In this document: piece after piece, positions 1 through 8,389 of the stretch
Layout of the letters: each line of letters begins with the position of its first letter
How positions within the stretch are numbered: position 1 is the first letter of the stretch
Source of the DNA: Desulfovibrio ferrophilus
GTDB lineage: Bacteria > Desulfobacterota > Desulfovibrionia > Desulfovibrionales > Desulfovibrionaceae
DNA length: 64,000 nt
Direction of reading: 5' to 3'
Assembly: GCF_003966735.1 (NCBI RefSeq)
Contig: NZ_AP017378.1
Coordinates: 248,001 to 312,000, forward strand
Program-made: the position numbers and the translations under genes
Notes under the pieces: model-generated
The model's database searches: none
What the model saw: the letters and a program-made list of their open reading frames with translations, nothing else
What the model was told of the DNA's origin: nothing

Positions 1-783
1 CAGAGGCATGTGCCACAGCTTCTGGGCACCGTGGCGGGCAAGCGGGTCAATGAACCAGGAATCCGTGACTGCAAGGTGGGTTTGTTTCCAGAATGGAGAG
101 CGCAGGCCGCTGATCAGGTGGAAGGGATTGTCCACGCACCATACGCAGACGGTCACTCCTGCGGCTTCCAGCAGGTGGTAAACCTCTCCGTGCGGGTCCA
201 GGCCCCGGAAGTTGACGGACAGAAAGAGAGCGGGTTGCTGTTTGCGCAGGATTGCCGGAAGTTCGGCTCCTACGGCTTTGGGGGTGAGGCGAAGCACTTC
301 GAAACCTGCCCCGGTCAGGGCAGTTTCCAACTCGTTGTGCAGCAGGTCCGCCTGCGTGGTGGGCAGGATCACCGTGCGGGCAGGGCGGGGCGTCACGCCG
401 CTTGTGGCCTTGAGCCATCGGCAACGGCCCGTGATCCTTCCCCAGAAGGTGGGGAACATGCGCACGGCTGGCAGATAAATGATGATTTTGGCGCGGGCGA
501 GCAAATCATCGTCCAGGTCTTCGGGATCAATGGATTTCCAATGGCTCGGCAGAGCTGCTTGCCACTGGGGGGGCATCTGCCCCTTGTACTCTGGGGCCTC
601 GATGACGTATACGGCCTTTCCCGAGCCGGCCAGCAGGGCAAGTTCGGACGGGTCAGGACCCACGCCAAGGATAACGACTTCGGAGCCACCGGGCAGTCGT
701 TCGTACTGGGTGGGGCCGTCTGGCAGGCTCTGGAGCTTGCCCAACTCGTTTTTGATGCGAATGCGCTGTGGTCGTTTGTTCAT
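1..783 (-). CDS. CgeB/DUF3880-type glycosyltransferase, 5' part only
   Basis: An open frame of 261 codons starts at an ATG at 783 and runs off the left edge without a stop, so only the N-terminal part is present. The protein begins MNKRPQRIRIKNELG. It then has a nucleotide-sugar-like opening (VVILGVGPDP), followed by a stretch with LSVNFRGLDP and VWCVDNPFHL. These resemble the N-terminal half of the CgeB/DUF3880 family, whose members are predicted glycosyltransferases acting on surface polysaccharide or glycoproteins; this assignment is from memory. The gene is divergent from rlmE, with 131 bases between start codons. The plus-strand reading frames in the same place look like shadows. The acceptor and sugar cannot be predicted. 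Confidence 0.7.
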   Translation of the reverse strand, partial: MNKRPQRIRIKNELGKLQSLPDGPTQYERLPGGSEVVILGVGPDPSELALLAGSGKAVYVIEAPEYKGQMPPQWQAALPSHWKSIDPEDLDDDLLARAKIIIYLPAVRMFPTFWGRITGRCRWLKATSGVTPRPARTVILPTTQADLLHNELETALTGAGFEVLRLTPKAVGAELPAILRKQQPALFLSVNFRGLDPHGEVYHLLEAAGVTVCVWCVDNPFHLISGLRSPFWKQTHLAVTDSWFIDPLARHGAQKLWHMPL

Positions 784-914
784 GCTGCTGACCGGGTTGT
801 TGTTACTTTGTTTCTAACCTGCCTGAAGAGATGAATTCTTTCAACGGGCGGCTAGGTGTTGCGGCCATGTGCGGTCGCCTGTTACAAGATGAAATCTCGT
901 GGGCTAATATCCTT

Positions 915-1520
915 ATGAAGAATTACCGTGATCACTATTTCAAGCGCGCTAAGCAGGATAATTATCCGGCGCGTTCCGTGTACAAGCTGCAAGAGCTGGA
1001 CAAACGTTTTTCGCTGTTCAAGCTCGGCATGACTGTGCTCGATCTCGGGGCCGCTCCCGGCTCCTGGACCCTGTGGGCTGCCAAGAAGGTCGGCCCCAAG
1101 GGGCGTGTTCTGGGCGCGGACATTCAGGATACGGATACCCATTTTGCGGACAACACCGTCTTTATGCTGGAGGACGTGTTCAACAGGTCCGAGACATTTG
1201 AGGCTGCCCTGGCCTCCACGGGACCATTTGATATCGTCCTTTCGGATATGGCCCCAAAGACTACTGGTCATAAATTTACCGATCAAGCCAGATCCATGAG
1301 CCTGTGCGAGGAAGCCCTGGCCGTGGCTTGTGTAACCTTGGTAAAGGGCGGTCATTTTGTGGTCAAGGTCTTCCAGGGACCAGAGGACCAGATCTATCGT
1401 GAATCCATGCGGAAGCTCTTTAGCCGGGTCAAGACCTTCAAGCCCAAGAGTTCCCGTTCGGAAAGCAAGGAAATGTTCTATGTGGGGATGGGCTACAAGG
1501 GCCTACCCGATCAGCAATAA
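915..1520 (+). CDS. rlmE: 23S rRNA (uridine-2'-O)-methyltransferase RlmE (FtsJ/RrmJ)
   Basis: This is a 201-residue SAM-dependent methyltransferase of the RrmJ/FtsJ type, which 2'-O-methylates a uridine in the A-loop of 23S rRNA in the large ribosomal subunit. It starts [20 protein letters not shown], the usual RlmE opening. The SAM site is [12 protein letters not shown]. The catalytic tetrad K-D-K-E is present: K in the N-terminal SVYKLQELD segment, D in [10 protein letters not shown] in VVKVFQG and E near SRSESKE. An upstream in-frame start would add 28 residues that look unlike the family; the ATG at 915 gives the usual length of about 200. It precedes yebC by 47 bases, so the two may be co-transcribed. 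Confidence 0.93.
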   Translation: MKNYRDHYFKRAKQDNYPARSVYKLQELDKRFSLFKLGMTVLDLGAAPGSWTLWAAKKVGPKGRVLGADIQDTDTHFADNTVFMLEDVFNRSETFEAALASTGPFDIVLSDMAPKTTGHKFTDQARSMSLCEEALAVACVTLVKGGHFVVKVFQGPEDQIYRESMRKLFSRVKTFKPKSSRSESKEMFYVGMGYKGLPDQQ

Positions 1521-1567
1521 CCACGCTCCCCGCAGGAGGGGGCGGATCAATACCTTTTGGAGGAATC

Positions 1568-2314
1568 ATGGCTGGACACAGTAAATGGGCCAACATTCAA
1601 CACCGCAAGGGGCGTCAGGACGCCAAGCGCGGTAAGCTCTTCACCAAGGCCGCCAAGGAAATCATCATCGCAGCCAAGAATGGTGGCGATCCGAATATGA
1701 ACGCCCGTCTGCGCGCCGCCATCGCCGCAGCCAAGGCTGTGAACCTGCCCAAGGACAAGATCGAGAATGCCATCAAGAAAGGCACCGGCGAGCTTGAGGG
1801 TGGCGATATGTTCGAGGTGCAGTACGAGGGCTATGGGCCCGGTGGTATTGCCCTGCTGGTCGAGGCCGCAACAGACAATAAAAACCGTACCGTGGCCGAG
1901 ATTCGCCACCTGCTGACCCGCAATAACGGCAGCATGGGCGAGGCTGGTTGTGTGGCCTGGATGTTCGACAAGAAAGGCACCCTGTACTTCCCCAAGGAAG
2001 ACTTCACCGAAGACGCCGTGATGGAAGTGGGTCTGGAAGCCGGAGCCGAGGATGTTTTGGATGATGGCGAGGCCTGGGAAGTGCGTACTGCCCCCGAGGA
2101 TTTTGCCGACGTGCAGCAGGCCTTTGACGATGCAAGCATGACGCCTGCCAGCGCTGAGGTGCGCATGATCGCGCAGAATAACGTTGATGTGGACCTGGAC
2201 ACCGGACGCAAGCTGATCAAGTTGATCGACATGCTTGAGGACAACGAAGACGTCCAGAATGTGCACAACAATGCCGAGTTGCCCGACGAACTGTTCGAGG
2301 AGATGGCGGGCTAG
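1568..2314 (+). CDS. yebC: YebC/PmpR family DNA-binding regulatory protein
   Basis: This 248-residue protein opens with [18 protein letters not shown], the family signature, and ends near [18 protein letters not shown], also typical. The length matches the family's usual size of about 240-250. YebC/PmpR proteins are cytoplasmic; they have been described as DNA-binding regulators and, more recently, as helpers of translation at proline-rich stretches. The sequence does not separate these roles. A strong ribosome-binding site, GGAGGA, lies just before the ATG. It is followed after 16 bases by ruvC. A yebC-ruvCAB order is widespread and supports the assignment. Confidence 0.95.
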   Translation: MAGHSKWANIQHRKGRQDAKRGKLFTKAAKEIIIAAKNGGDPNMNARLRAAIAAAKAVNLPKDKIENAIKKGTGELEGGDMFEVQYEGYGPGGIALLVEAATDNKNRTVAEIRHLLTRNNGSMGEAGCVAWMFDKKGTLYFPKEDFTEDAVMEVGLEAGAEDVLDDGEAWEVRTAPEDFADVQQAFDDASMTPASAEVRMIAQNNVDVDLDTGRKLIKLIDMLEDNEDVQNVHNNAELPDELFEEMAG

Positions 2315-2330
2315 CCCGCTGGTCACTCTT

Positions 2331-2843
2331 ATGGCAGATCGTGGCATCGTTGTCCTGGGGATCGACCCCGGATCCCGGGTGACAGGCTATGGCCTGGTGC
2401 GCGAGGTTTCAGGTCAGGCGACTCTGGTGGCCACCGGAACGGTGCGCACCGGGTCCGTCAAGGACCTGGGAGTGCGCCTGGGCAAGATCTACTCGGGCAT
2501 CGCCGCGCTTATCGAGGAGCACGGTCCGCACGAGGCTGCCGTGGAAAACGTCTTTGTCTCCAAAAACACCATGAGCGCTTTGAAGCTCGGGCAGGCGCGC
2601 GGGTCCGCCATTGCGGCCTGCGCCGTGGCCGGGTTGCCGGTGGCGGCCTATGAACCCACGGTGGTCAAGAAGAACCTCGTGGGGACGGGACGAGCTGCGA
2701 AATCCCAGGTGGCCTATATGGTGGCCAATTCTCTGGGCATGAAGAACCCCGGTTGGCCCGAGGACGCCTCGGATGCTTTGGCGGTGGCGTTGTGCCACTT
2801 GAACCAGCGGCGGATGAATCGGCTTATTGGGGAGGCTTCATGA
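2331..2843 (+). CDS. ruvC: Holliday junction endodeoxyribonuclease RuvC
   Basis: The 170-residue RuvC nuclease cuts Holliday junctions bound by RuvAB during recombinational repair. The RNase H-like fold is recognisable from VLGIDPGSRVTGYG (first catalytic Asp), the AAVENVFV strand (catalytic Glu), KKNLVGTGRA, and the C-terminal acidic pair in WPEDASDALA. A longer reading frame exists upstream, but it overlaps yebC and lacks family similarity. The ATG at 2331 gives a normal length. The stop codon overlaps the ruvA start (ATGA), which implies translational coupling. Confidence 0.96.
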   Translation: MADRGIVVLGIDPGSRVTGYGLVREVSGQATLVATGTVRTGSVKDLGVRLGKIYSGIAALIEEHGPHEAAVENVFVSKNTMSALKLGQARGSAIAACAVAGLPVAAYEPTVVKKNLVGTGRAAKSQVAYMVANSLGMKNPGWPEDASDALAVALCHLNQRRMNRLIGEAS

Positions 2844-3457
2844 TTGCGTTTCTCGCAGGAACTGTTGCCGCCCGCACCCAAGGTGGATGCGTGGTGCTGA
2901 CCTCCGGTGGCGTTGGCTATGAAGTCGGCATGACCCTGGCTGCTGCTGCCTCACTGCCCAAGGTCGGTGGCGAGGTGGAGCTATTCGTGCAGACCATTGT
3001 GCGTGAGGATGCCATCGAGCTTTATGGGTTCACCACGTGGGATGAGCGGATGCTGTTTGCGACTCTGCTCTCCATCAATAAATTGGGACCCAAGACAGCT
3101 CTGGCCATTTTGGCGGTATTCACCCCGGACGATCTGCGTCGCCTGGTGCTGACCGATGATTATACCCGATTGATTCAGGTGCCCGGAATTGGCAAGAAGA
3201 GTGCTCAGCGCATCTTCCTTGATTTGAAGTTCAAGCTCGAAGGGCAGGGCGCTTCAGGCCCTGCACCGTCTCTGCCGTCGTTGGATGGTAGCGCGGTCAA
3301 CGCCTTCCGTGATGCTTTGGCAGGGCTGACCAACCTAGGCTACGACGAGGGTGAATCCAGAAAGGTCTTGGAAGAGGTATTCACCGATCAGGCTGATCTG
3401 GATGTGGGGTCCGCCCTGCGCGAGGCCTTGAAACGCATTGCCAAGAGGCGAGCATGA
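2840..3457 (+). CDS. ruvA: Holliday junction DNA helicase subunit RuvA
   Basis: RuvA (205 residues) binds the four-way junction as a tetramer and loads RuvB. The N-terminal OB-fold is recognisable from [21 protein letters not shown] and the [11 protein letters not shown] strand. The two helix-hairpin-helix motifs lie in [16 protein letters not shown] and [14 protein letters not shown]. The C-terminal domain III (residues about 155-205) contacts RuvB. The start is fixed by the four-base overlap with the ruvC stop and a GGAGG just upstream. Its own stop overlaps ruvB in the same way. Confidence 0.96.
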   Translation: MIAFLAGTVAARTQGGCVVLTSGGVGYEVGMTLAAAASLPKVGGEVELFVQTIVREDAIELYGFTTWDERMLFATLLSINKLGPKTALAILAVFTPDDLRRLVLTDDYTRLIQVPGIGKKSAQRIFLDLKFKLEGQGASGPAPSLPSLDGSAVNAFRDALAGLTNLGYDEGESRKVLEEVFTDQADLDVGSALREALKRIAKRRA

Positions 3458-4455
3458 GCCGCGTCGTGAATATCCCGGACGAGACCATCCGCCCCAAACG
3501 GCTGGATGATTTCATAGGTCAGAATGAATTGCGTTCCAATTTGCGCGTGTTCATGTCTGCAGCTCTGGAACGCGGGCAGGCCATGGATCACACATTGCTT
3601 TACGGCTGTCCGGGGCTGGGCAAGACCACTCTGGCCCAGATCATTGCTGCCGAGCTGGGTGTGAATCTGATCAGTACTTCTGGACCGGTTCTGGAACGAA
3701 GTGGCGATCTGGCGGCCATCCTGACCAATCTGGACCGGCACGATATCCTGTTCGTGGACGAGATCCATCGCATGCCGCCCACCGTGGAGGAGATCCTCTA
3801 TCCTGCCATGGAAGATTTCAAACTGGACCTTGTCATCGGGCAGGGACCGGGCGCGCGCACCGTGAAGATCGATCTGGAACAATTCACCCTGGTGGGGGCC
3901 ACCACGCGCATCGGACTGCTGACTTCGCCGCTGCGTGACCGCTTCGGTGTGATTTCTCGTCTGGAGTTTTATTCGCCAGAAGACCTTGCCCGCATCGTGA
4001 CCCGCGCGGCAGGTATCCTGGATGTGGAATTGTCCGAGAACGGAGCCATGGTTATTGGGCGTCGCTCGCGTGGCACCCCGCGTATCGCCAACCGACTTCT
4101 GCGCCGAGTGCGTGATTTTGCCCTGGTCGAGGGCGATGGCGTGGTCAATGCCAAGGCCGCCGAACAGGCTTTGGCGCGCATGGACGTGGATGATTCCGGC
4201 TTGGATTATATGGACCGCAAGATCCTGGAGACACTGATTCATCATTATGGCGGTGGCCCCGTGGGAGTGAAAACTCTGGCCGTGGCCTGCTCCGAGGAAG
4301 TGCGTACCATCGAGGAAATTTATGAGCCGTATCTCATGCAGTGCGGCTTTTTGAAGCGGACCCCGCGAGGGCGGGTGGCTACACCCCGCGCCTATGCGCA
4401 TCTGAACCTGATTTCCGCCGCCCCAGGCGACCAAGGGAACCTATGCAAGTCGTAA
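3454..4455 (+). CDS. ruvB: Holliday junction branch-migration ATPase RuvB
   Basis: The 333-residue AAA+ motor drives branch migration with RuvA. Visible motifs are the N-terminal [12 protein letters not shown], Walker [13 protein letters not shown] (the common GPPGLGKT has one substitution), Walker [10 protein letters not shown], sensor-region [20 protein letters not shown], the [17 protein letters not shown] arginine-rich segment, and the winged-helix C-terminus ending with [15 protein letters not shown]. It overlaps ruvA by four bases, and thyX begins inside its last codons. The first 25 residues are shorter than in some homologues, but the start is set by the overlap. Confidence 0.97.
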   Translation: MSRVVNIPDETIRPKRLDDFIGQNELRSNLRVFMSAALERGQAMDHTLLYGCPGLGKTTLAQIIAAELGVNLISTSGPVLERSGDLAAILTNLDRHDILFVDEIHRMPPTVEEILYPAMEDFKLDLVIGQGPGARTVKIDLEQFTLVGATTRIGLLTSPLRDRFGVISRLEFYSPEDLARIVTRAAGILDVELSENGAMVIGRRSRGTPRIANRLLRRVRDFALVEGDGVVNAKAAEQALARMDVDDSGLDYMDRKILETLIHHYGGGPVGVKTLAVACSEEVRTIEEIYEPYLMQCGFLKRTPRGRVATPRAYAHLNLISAAPGDQGNLCKS

Positions 4456-5111
4456 GTCCATCTTTTGATATCATGTCCATGCCTGATGGCGAGGATGTTC
4501 TGAAGCATATCGAGGCCGCTGGCCGGACCTGCTACAAGTCCGAGGACAAGATTACCCCGGATTCGGCCGCCAAGTTTGTGAAGATGATCTTGAAGAGCGG
4601 GCACGAGTCAGTTGTGGAGCATGCCTCGGCTACGGTGCGCTTTATTTGCGACCGGGGCGTGACCCATGAACTGGTCCGTCATCGCATTGCGGCCTATAGC
4701 CAGGAATCCACTCGCTACGCCAATTATTCCAAGGACAAGTTCGGTAATGAGATTACCGTGATCCGCCCCGTGTTCTGGAAAGAAGGCACCCCCGAGTACG
4801 AGCGCTGGAAACGGGCCATGCAAGCCACAGAAGCGGCTTATCTGGACATGATCGCCAACGGTGCACGCCCTGAAGAAGCACGGAGTGTCTTACCTAACAG
4901 CCTGAAGACCGAGATTGTGATGACCGCCAATCTGCGCGAGTGGAGGCATGTCTTCCGCCTGCGCTGTAGCGGCCCGGCACATCCTCAGATTCGGGAAATC
5001 ATGCTGCCGCTTTTGGATGAATTCGCTCGGCGCATGCCTGCTTTATTCGAAGACCTGCGTGAGCAGTTCGCCCCGGCCATCGAGAAGTTCAAGCCCTTGG
5101 TCGAATCCTAG
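4443..5111 (+). CDS. thyX: Flavin-dependent thymidylate synthase ThyX
   Basis: ThyX makes dTMP from dUMP using methylene-tetrahydrofolate and FADH2. The diagnostic RHR-X7-S motif is at residues 79-89 (RHR, seven residues, S). Also visible are [12 protein letters not shown] and the C-terminal [22 protein letters not shown]. With the ATG at 4443 the protein has 222 residues, close to the family norm. A longer frame starting at 4341 lies inside ruvB and is rejected. No thyA is seen in the window. A tetrahydrofolate-regenerating DHFR is not needed with ThyX, which fits an anaerobe. Confidence 0.96.
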   Translation: MQVVSPSFDIMSMPDGEDVLKHIEAAGRTCYKSEDKITPDSAAKFVKMILKSGHESVVEHASATVRFICDRGVTHELVRHRIAAYSQESTRYANYSKDKFGNEITVIRPVFWKEGTPEYERWKRAMQATEAAYLDMIANGARPEEARSVLPNSLKTEIVMTANLREWRHVFRLRCSGPAHPQIREIMLPLLDEFARRMPALFEDLREQFAPAIEKFKPLVES

Positions 5112-5117
5112 GAGCAC

Positions 5118-5333
5118 ATGATGGATGATCATGCCGATTGCAAGCCGTATGTCGATGAGACAGGCAATCTGGTTTTTCCCAAGCAGTGCGATGAACAGTA
5201 CTGCTGGTGGGGCGGTGGCAAAAAGCTTGTAGAGATTCTTGTAGAGCTGAAGGTCTCCAAGACAGTCTGGCAGCGTTACAGTCCTGAACCCTATCCTGAA
5301 GAACTTCACAAAGAGAACTATCCGCTTCTGTGA
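5118..5333 (+). CDS. Small conserved-looking protein of unknown function downstream of thyX
   Basis: This is a 71-residue protein with start ATGATG preceded by AGGAG at a good distance, only six bases after the thyX stop. The sequence is acidic at the N-terminus, has three cysteines (C8, C24, C29) and a WWGGGKK segment, then a helical region and a proline/tyrosine-rich end. No family was recognised. The ribosome-binding site and tight spacing support translation with thyX. There is no signal peptide or membrane segment. Confidence 0.6.
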   Translation: MMDDHADCKPYVDETGNLVFPKQCDEQYCWWGGGKKLVEILVELKVSKTVWQRYSPEPYPEELHKENYPLL

Positions 5334-5350
5334 TCCTGACATATCGTCTC

Positions 5351-5375
5351 TAATCGCTGCTAATCGCCGTAATCG
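5351..5375. repeat. Three TAATCG direct repeats
   Basis: TAATCG occurs at 5351, 5361 and 5370, about one helical turn apart. This phasing suggests a protein-binding array (iteron-like), but three hexamers could also arise by chance. Confidence 0.35.
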
Positions 5376-5726
5376 TCTTTATAACCGACTGCTGTTGTCG
5401 GATATGGCGAAGGCGGTTGGCAGTGCTTCATCGATTCTTCCTCCCCCTGAATTTGTTCTTCGGCCCGCTTGTGTTTCACATGCGGGATGTTTCACGCATT
5501 CATGAAAACCGTTGGATTCCAAGGACCATTCGTCTTTTTTCGTGCTTAAAACAAAGCGATAATTTTCTGTGTTAAGAGATGTAAAGTGGAGGTCTGTGGG
5601 AGTGCTTGCGGGCCGTGGGCTCCCACCTGTCAAGAATAAAGAGAATCAAAAAGCCGACATTTTCGAGCTTAAAGAAATGATTTCAGAATAAATTATTAGG
5701 ATTTTGATTAAAAATTGAGGATACCC

Positions 5727-5735
5727 TGTGGATAA
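5727..5735 (-). promoter_or_regulatory. Perfect DnaA box
   Basis: TGTGGATAA on the plus strand is the exact complement of the consensus DnaA box TTATCCACA. It lies about 210 bases before the dnaA start and directly beside the AT-rich stretch. It could serve DnaA autoregulation or origin function. Confidence 0.6.
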
Positions 5736-5945
5736 CTTTTCCATACAAATACATCTTGACCCCGGGAAAGCCTTGACCTGCGGTGCTTCCCCCCGAGTCA
5801 CGGTGAAACGGGCGCTTACAGGTATTGTTATGTATATTAGATGTTTATGTGAAAATGAGGTGGGGAGAACAGTGATTGTTACGAACCTGCAACACCCGGA
5901 TAACCCCTGTTGCGAAAGCATGAACAAGGACCTAGAAATCACAAC

Positions 5946-7331
5946 ATGCTGAATGCTTGGCCCCAGATACTTAATATCCTCGAGAAAACTCTCAATCCCG
6001 GGCTGTACCAGGTTTGGATCAAACCACTGGATGCAGAGGTGAAAGACGGATTTCTTAAGCTCTATGCCCCGAATCCCTTTGTGGCTTCGTGGGTACGCGA
6101 CAGGTTATCCGACTCCATTGCAGAGGCGGCGACTCAGGTCATGGGCTCTCGGCCCAGTATCGAAGTGGCTGTCAGGCCCAAGGCCATGCAGTCCGCCCCT
6201 TGTCCGACAGAGGATTCAACGCCTGTTGCTTCAAACAGTACCAGGCGTACTGGTGACCGTACTCAGGCCAAGCTCCTTGGATTGCCCAATCTGGCGCCAA
6301 GTAGCCTGAAGAGTTGCAACTGGCAGTTCAGCTTCGATGATTTCGTGGTGGGACCATGTAATGAGTTGGCCTTTGTGGCTTCCCAGAGCATGTGCCGATC
6401 CGGGATGGATTTTGACCAGTTGTTTCTGAATTCCTCTCCCGGCTTGGGCAAGACTCATCTGCTGCAGGCCATTGGCAGGCAGATCGCCAGGAGCAGCAAC
6501 CGCTCAAACGTGCGAGTCGGATATCTGACCGCCGAGCAGTTTGCCACTCAGCTGATCCTTTCCCTCAAGTCGCGCCAGGTGGACCGTTTCAAGGACAAGT
6601 TCCGCGAGAAGCTCGATGTTCTTCTTCTTGAGGACATTCACTTCCTGCAGGGCAAGGAACACACGCAAGACGAACTGCTGGAGACCTTGAAGGCCTTGCA
6701 GGCCCGGGGATGCAAAGTGGTCATGTCCAGCTCGTTCTTGCCGCGCGAGTTGAAGGATGTTGATGATCATCTGGCTTCGCGCTTGTGCTCGGGCTTTCTG
6801 ACCACCATTGATCGCCCTTGCCTGGAGACCAGACGCAATATTCTGGAGTCCAAGGCCAAGTTGCATCAGGTGCAGCTTCCGCGAGACGTTTCCGAAATGC
6901 TGGCCGAAAATTTGAAGGATGATGTTCGCCAACTGGAGAGCTGCCTGCAAAGTCTGGTGCTCAAGGCCCGTCTTCTGGGGCGCGGCATTACCCCGGATTT
7001 GGCGGAAAGCGTACTCCGGAACTATACCATTGCGGATGTCAGTTCCATCGGGTTCCAGAAGATCGTGAGTCATGTCTGTTCGTATTTTGAGCTATCGCAA
7101 CAGCAGTTGGCGTCAAAATCTCGAAAACGGGACATCGTTCAGGCTCGGAATACAGCATTTTTCCTGACCCGCAAGTACACCGATATGCCACTCAAGCAGA
7201 TCGGTTCCCATTTCAACCGTCGCCATTCCACCGTCCTTAAGGGCATCACCAACGTGGAACGCGAAATCAGCCTTCAAACCCCCCTCGGGCGCCAGCTCGA
7301 CACCGTCGTTCAGAAGATCAAGACCTCATAA
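5946..7331 (+). CDS. dnaA: DnaA-type replication initiator, divergent paralogue
   Basis: The 461-residue protein has the DnaA domain order: N-terminal domain I (MLNAWPQILNILEKTLNPGL), a variable linker (about 85-120), the AAA+ domain (about 125-350) and the helix-turn-helix domain IV (about 370-461). Several signatures are altered. Walker A is SSPGLGKTH (163-171), with Ser in place of the first Gly. Walker B is LLLEDIHF instead of the usual IDDIQF. The DNA-contact motif is FNRRHSTV where most DnaA have FGGRDHTTV. The ATG at 5946 is chosen because it begins domain I; upstream frames add nothing familiar. There is no dnaN, recF or gyrB nearby, so this is probably not the main oriC-linked dnaA. 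From memory, some desulfovibrios carry two annotated dnaA genes; this looks like the second. Confidence 0.85.
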   Translation: MLNAWPQILNILEKTLNPGLYQVWIKPLDAEVKDGFLKLYAPNPFVASWVRDRLSDSIAEAATQVMGSRPSIEVAVRPKAMQSAPCPTEDSTPVASNSTRRTGDRTQAKLLGLPNLAPSSLKSCNWQFSFDDFVVGPCNELAFVASQSMCRSGMDFDQLFLNSSPGLGKTHLLQAIGRQIARSSNRSNVRVGYLTAEQFATQLILSLKSRQVDRFKDKFREKLDVLLLEDIHFLQGKEHTQDELLETLKALQARGCKVVMSSSFLPRELKDVDDHLASRLCSGFLTTIDRPCLETRRNILESKAKLHQVQLPRDVSEMLAENLKDDVRQLESCLQSLVLKARLLGRGITPDLAESVLRNYTIADVSSIGFQKIVSHVCSYFELSQQQLASKSRKRDIVQARNTAFFLTRKYTDMPLKQIGSHFNRRHSTVLKGITNVEREISLQTPLGRQLDTVVQKIKTS

Positions 7332-7519
7332 AGGGCATAAGGATCCGTTTGTAGGGAGCAAAAGGCAGGCTGTAGGGAGCTTGCCTGGCGCTCCCCATGG
7401 ACTTTTGTCCGGGGGAACCGGTCTGAAGAGCTGCCCGTTTTGGTGCAAGCCAGGTGTAGGGCTTCTCAGGTCGAGTTTTCAGGGGGGCCTGGGCGTGTGC
7501 CGAACGAGGCGCATGGTGA

Positions 7520-8275
7520 TCAGGCTTCCAGCGCTACCAATTCCATCTTGCCCCAGACGGTGATCTTGCCGTCGCATTGGGCGAAGACTCCATCCAGTCC
7601 GAACGCTTCGGCGCGAGCTGTAACCCGTTCCAGATCCCGCTGTGACCGAAGGATATTGCACAGTGCCGTGGCGGCTGCGTCGGCAAGGCTGGCATTGTGT
7701 GAGCGGGCAACAACCAGTTCGCCGCGTCCAAGGGAGAGCGAATGGCCGATGGTCGCCGAGGAGGCGCACAGGGAGCAAGGAAAATCATCCTGCTCCAGAG
7801 CAACCCCAAGGCTGGCGCCTCCGGTCGGATCAGCCAGAATGGCAGCTACCCGGCGGCGGGTGGAACACAGGTAGATGTCCCCACCGTTTTCCACCAGTAT
7901 GTCCGGGCTTTGGTCCATGAGGGCACGAGCAGTGAATTCGGCTACAGTGCCAGCCACGGCTGCCATGGGGCCAACTCCGCACAGCTGGGCGGCGTCGGCC
8001 ATGGAGCGAATGAGGGCTGGGGCGGATTCTGGCACATCCACAGGCGTCAGGCTGGGCCCGAAGGCAGGATTGAGGGCCATGTAGGCCTTGATCTGGCCGC
8101 GCAGGCCGGTCACGATTCGAGAGACCTCGGCGCTCAGGTCAGACTGCGCCACTACGAGCAGGTCCGTTTCCTCGACCACAACCTGGAAGGAGGTTTCTCC
8201 TTGTGCCGGAGTGATTCCAGAGCGGTAATCACGGTGGGTGCCAGTGTGTACGTGTTCTTGTTTTTGCTTGGGCAT
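7520..8275 (-). CDS. UPF0280 family protein (ApbE-like fold)
   Basis: This 251-residue protein resembles the uncharacterised UPF0280 family, which I recall as distantly related to the flavin transferase ApbE. Visible marks are HRDYRS near the N-terminus, MAAVAGTVAEF in the middle, DILVENGGDIYL (like the ApbE N-x-GGD loop) and GHSLSLGRGELVVARS. No signal peptide is seen. It is the last gene of a minus-strand run of exported proteins and follows the neighbouring gene after 114 bases. The ATG at 8275 has no clear ribosome-binding site, so the start is uncertain. The function of the family is not known to me. Confidence 0.75.
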   Translation of the reverse strand: MPKQKQEHVHTGTHRDYRSGITPAQGETSFQVVVEETDLLVVAQSDLSAEVSRIVTGLRGQIKAYMALNPAFGPSLTPVDVPESAPALIRSMADAAQLCGVGPMAAVAGTVAEFTARALMDQSPDILVENGGDIYLCSTRRRVAAILADPTGGASLGVALEQDDFPCSLCASSATIGHSLSLGRGELVVARSHNASLADAAATALCNILRSQRDLERVTARAEAFGLDGVFAQCDGKITVWGKMELVALEA

Positions 8276-8389
8276 ACAGTGCCCACGGTGCTGTAAAATC
8301 TCAGCGGATGCAAGTCCGGTCTTCGCAGATTCCGAAATAGGATATTCCGGGCTGGTCCAGCATGAGGGGCAGCGCCCTGCAACGTGCAG

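Larger units (their letters stand above)
5334..5945. promoter_or_regulatory. Non-coding, origin-like region upstream of dnaA
   Basis: These 600 bases carry no convincing gene. They hold, in order: three close TAATCG repeats (5351-5375); two TGTTTCAC repeats (5472 and 5489; the first also one mismatch from a DnaA box); an AT-rich stretch (about 5630-5725); a perfect DnaA box (5727-5735); and a one-mismatch box, TGTGAAAAT on the plus strand, at 5848-5856. Repeats, AT-rich DNA and DnaA boxes before dnaA are what an origin or an autoregulated dnaA promoter looks like. The short frames inside show no coding character. Confidence 0.45.

Noticed and set aside
10-834. Plus-strand frame of 274 codons at the left edge
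   Set aside because: It mirrors the minus-strand CgeB/DUF3880-like gene, which shows protein-like sequence and a proper start at 783.
5728-5952. GTG-started frame between the DnaA box and dnaA
   Set aside because: It begins inside the DnaA box, has no ribosome-binding site and overlaps the dnaA start.
7350-7380. Ten-base direct repeat TGTAGGGAGC after dnaA
   Set aside because: Two short copies 21 bases apart without further structure; too little to call a functional element.
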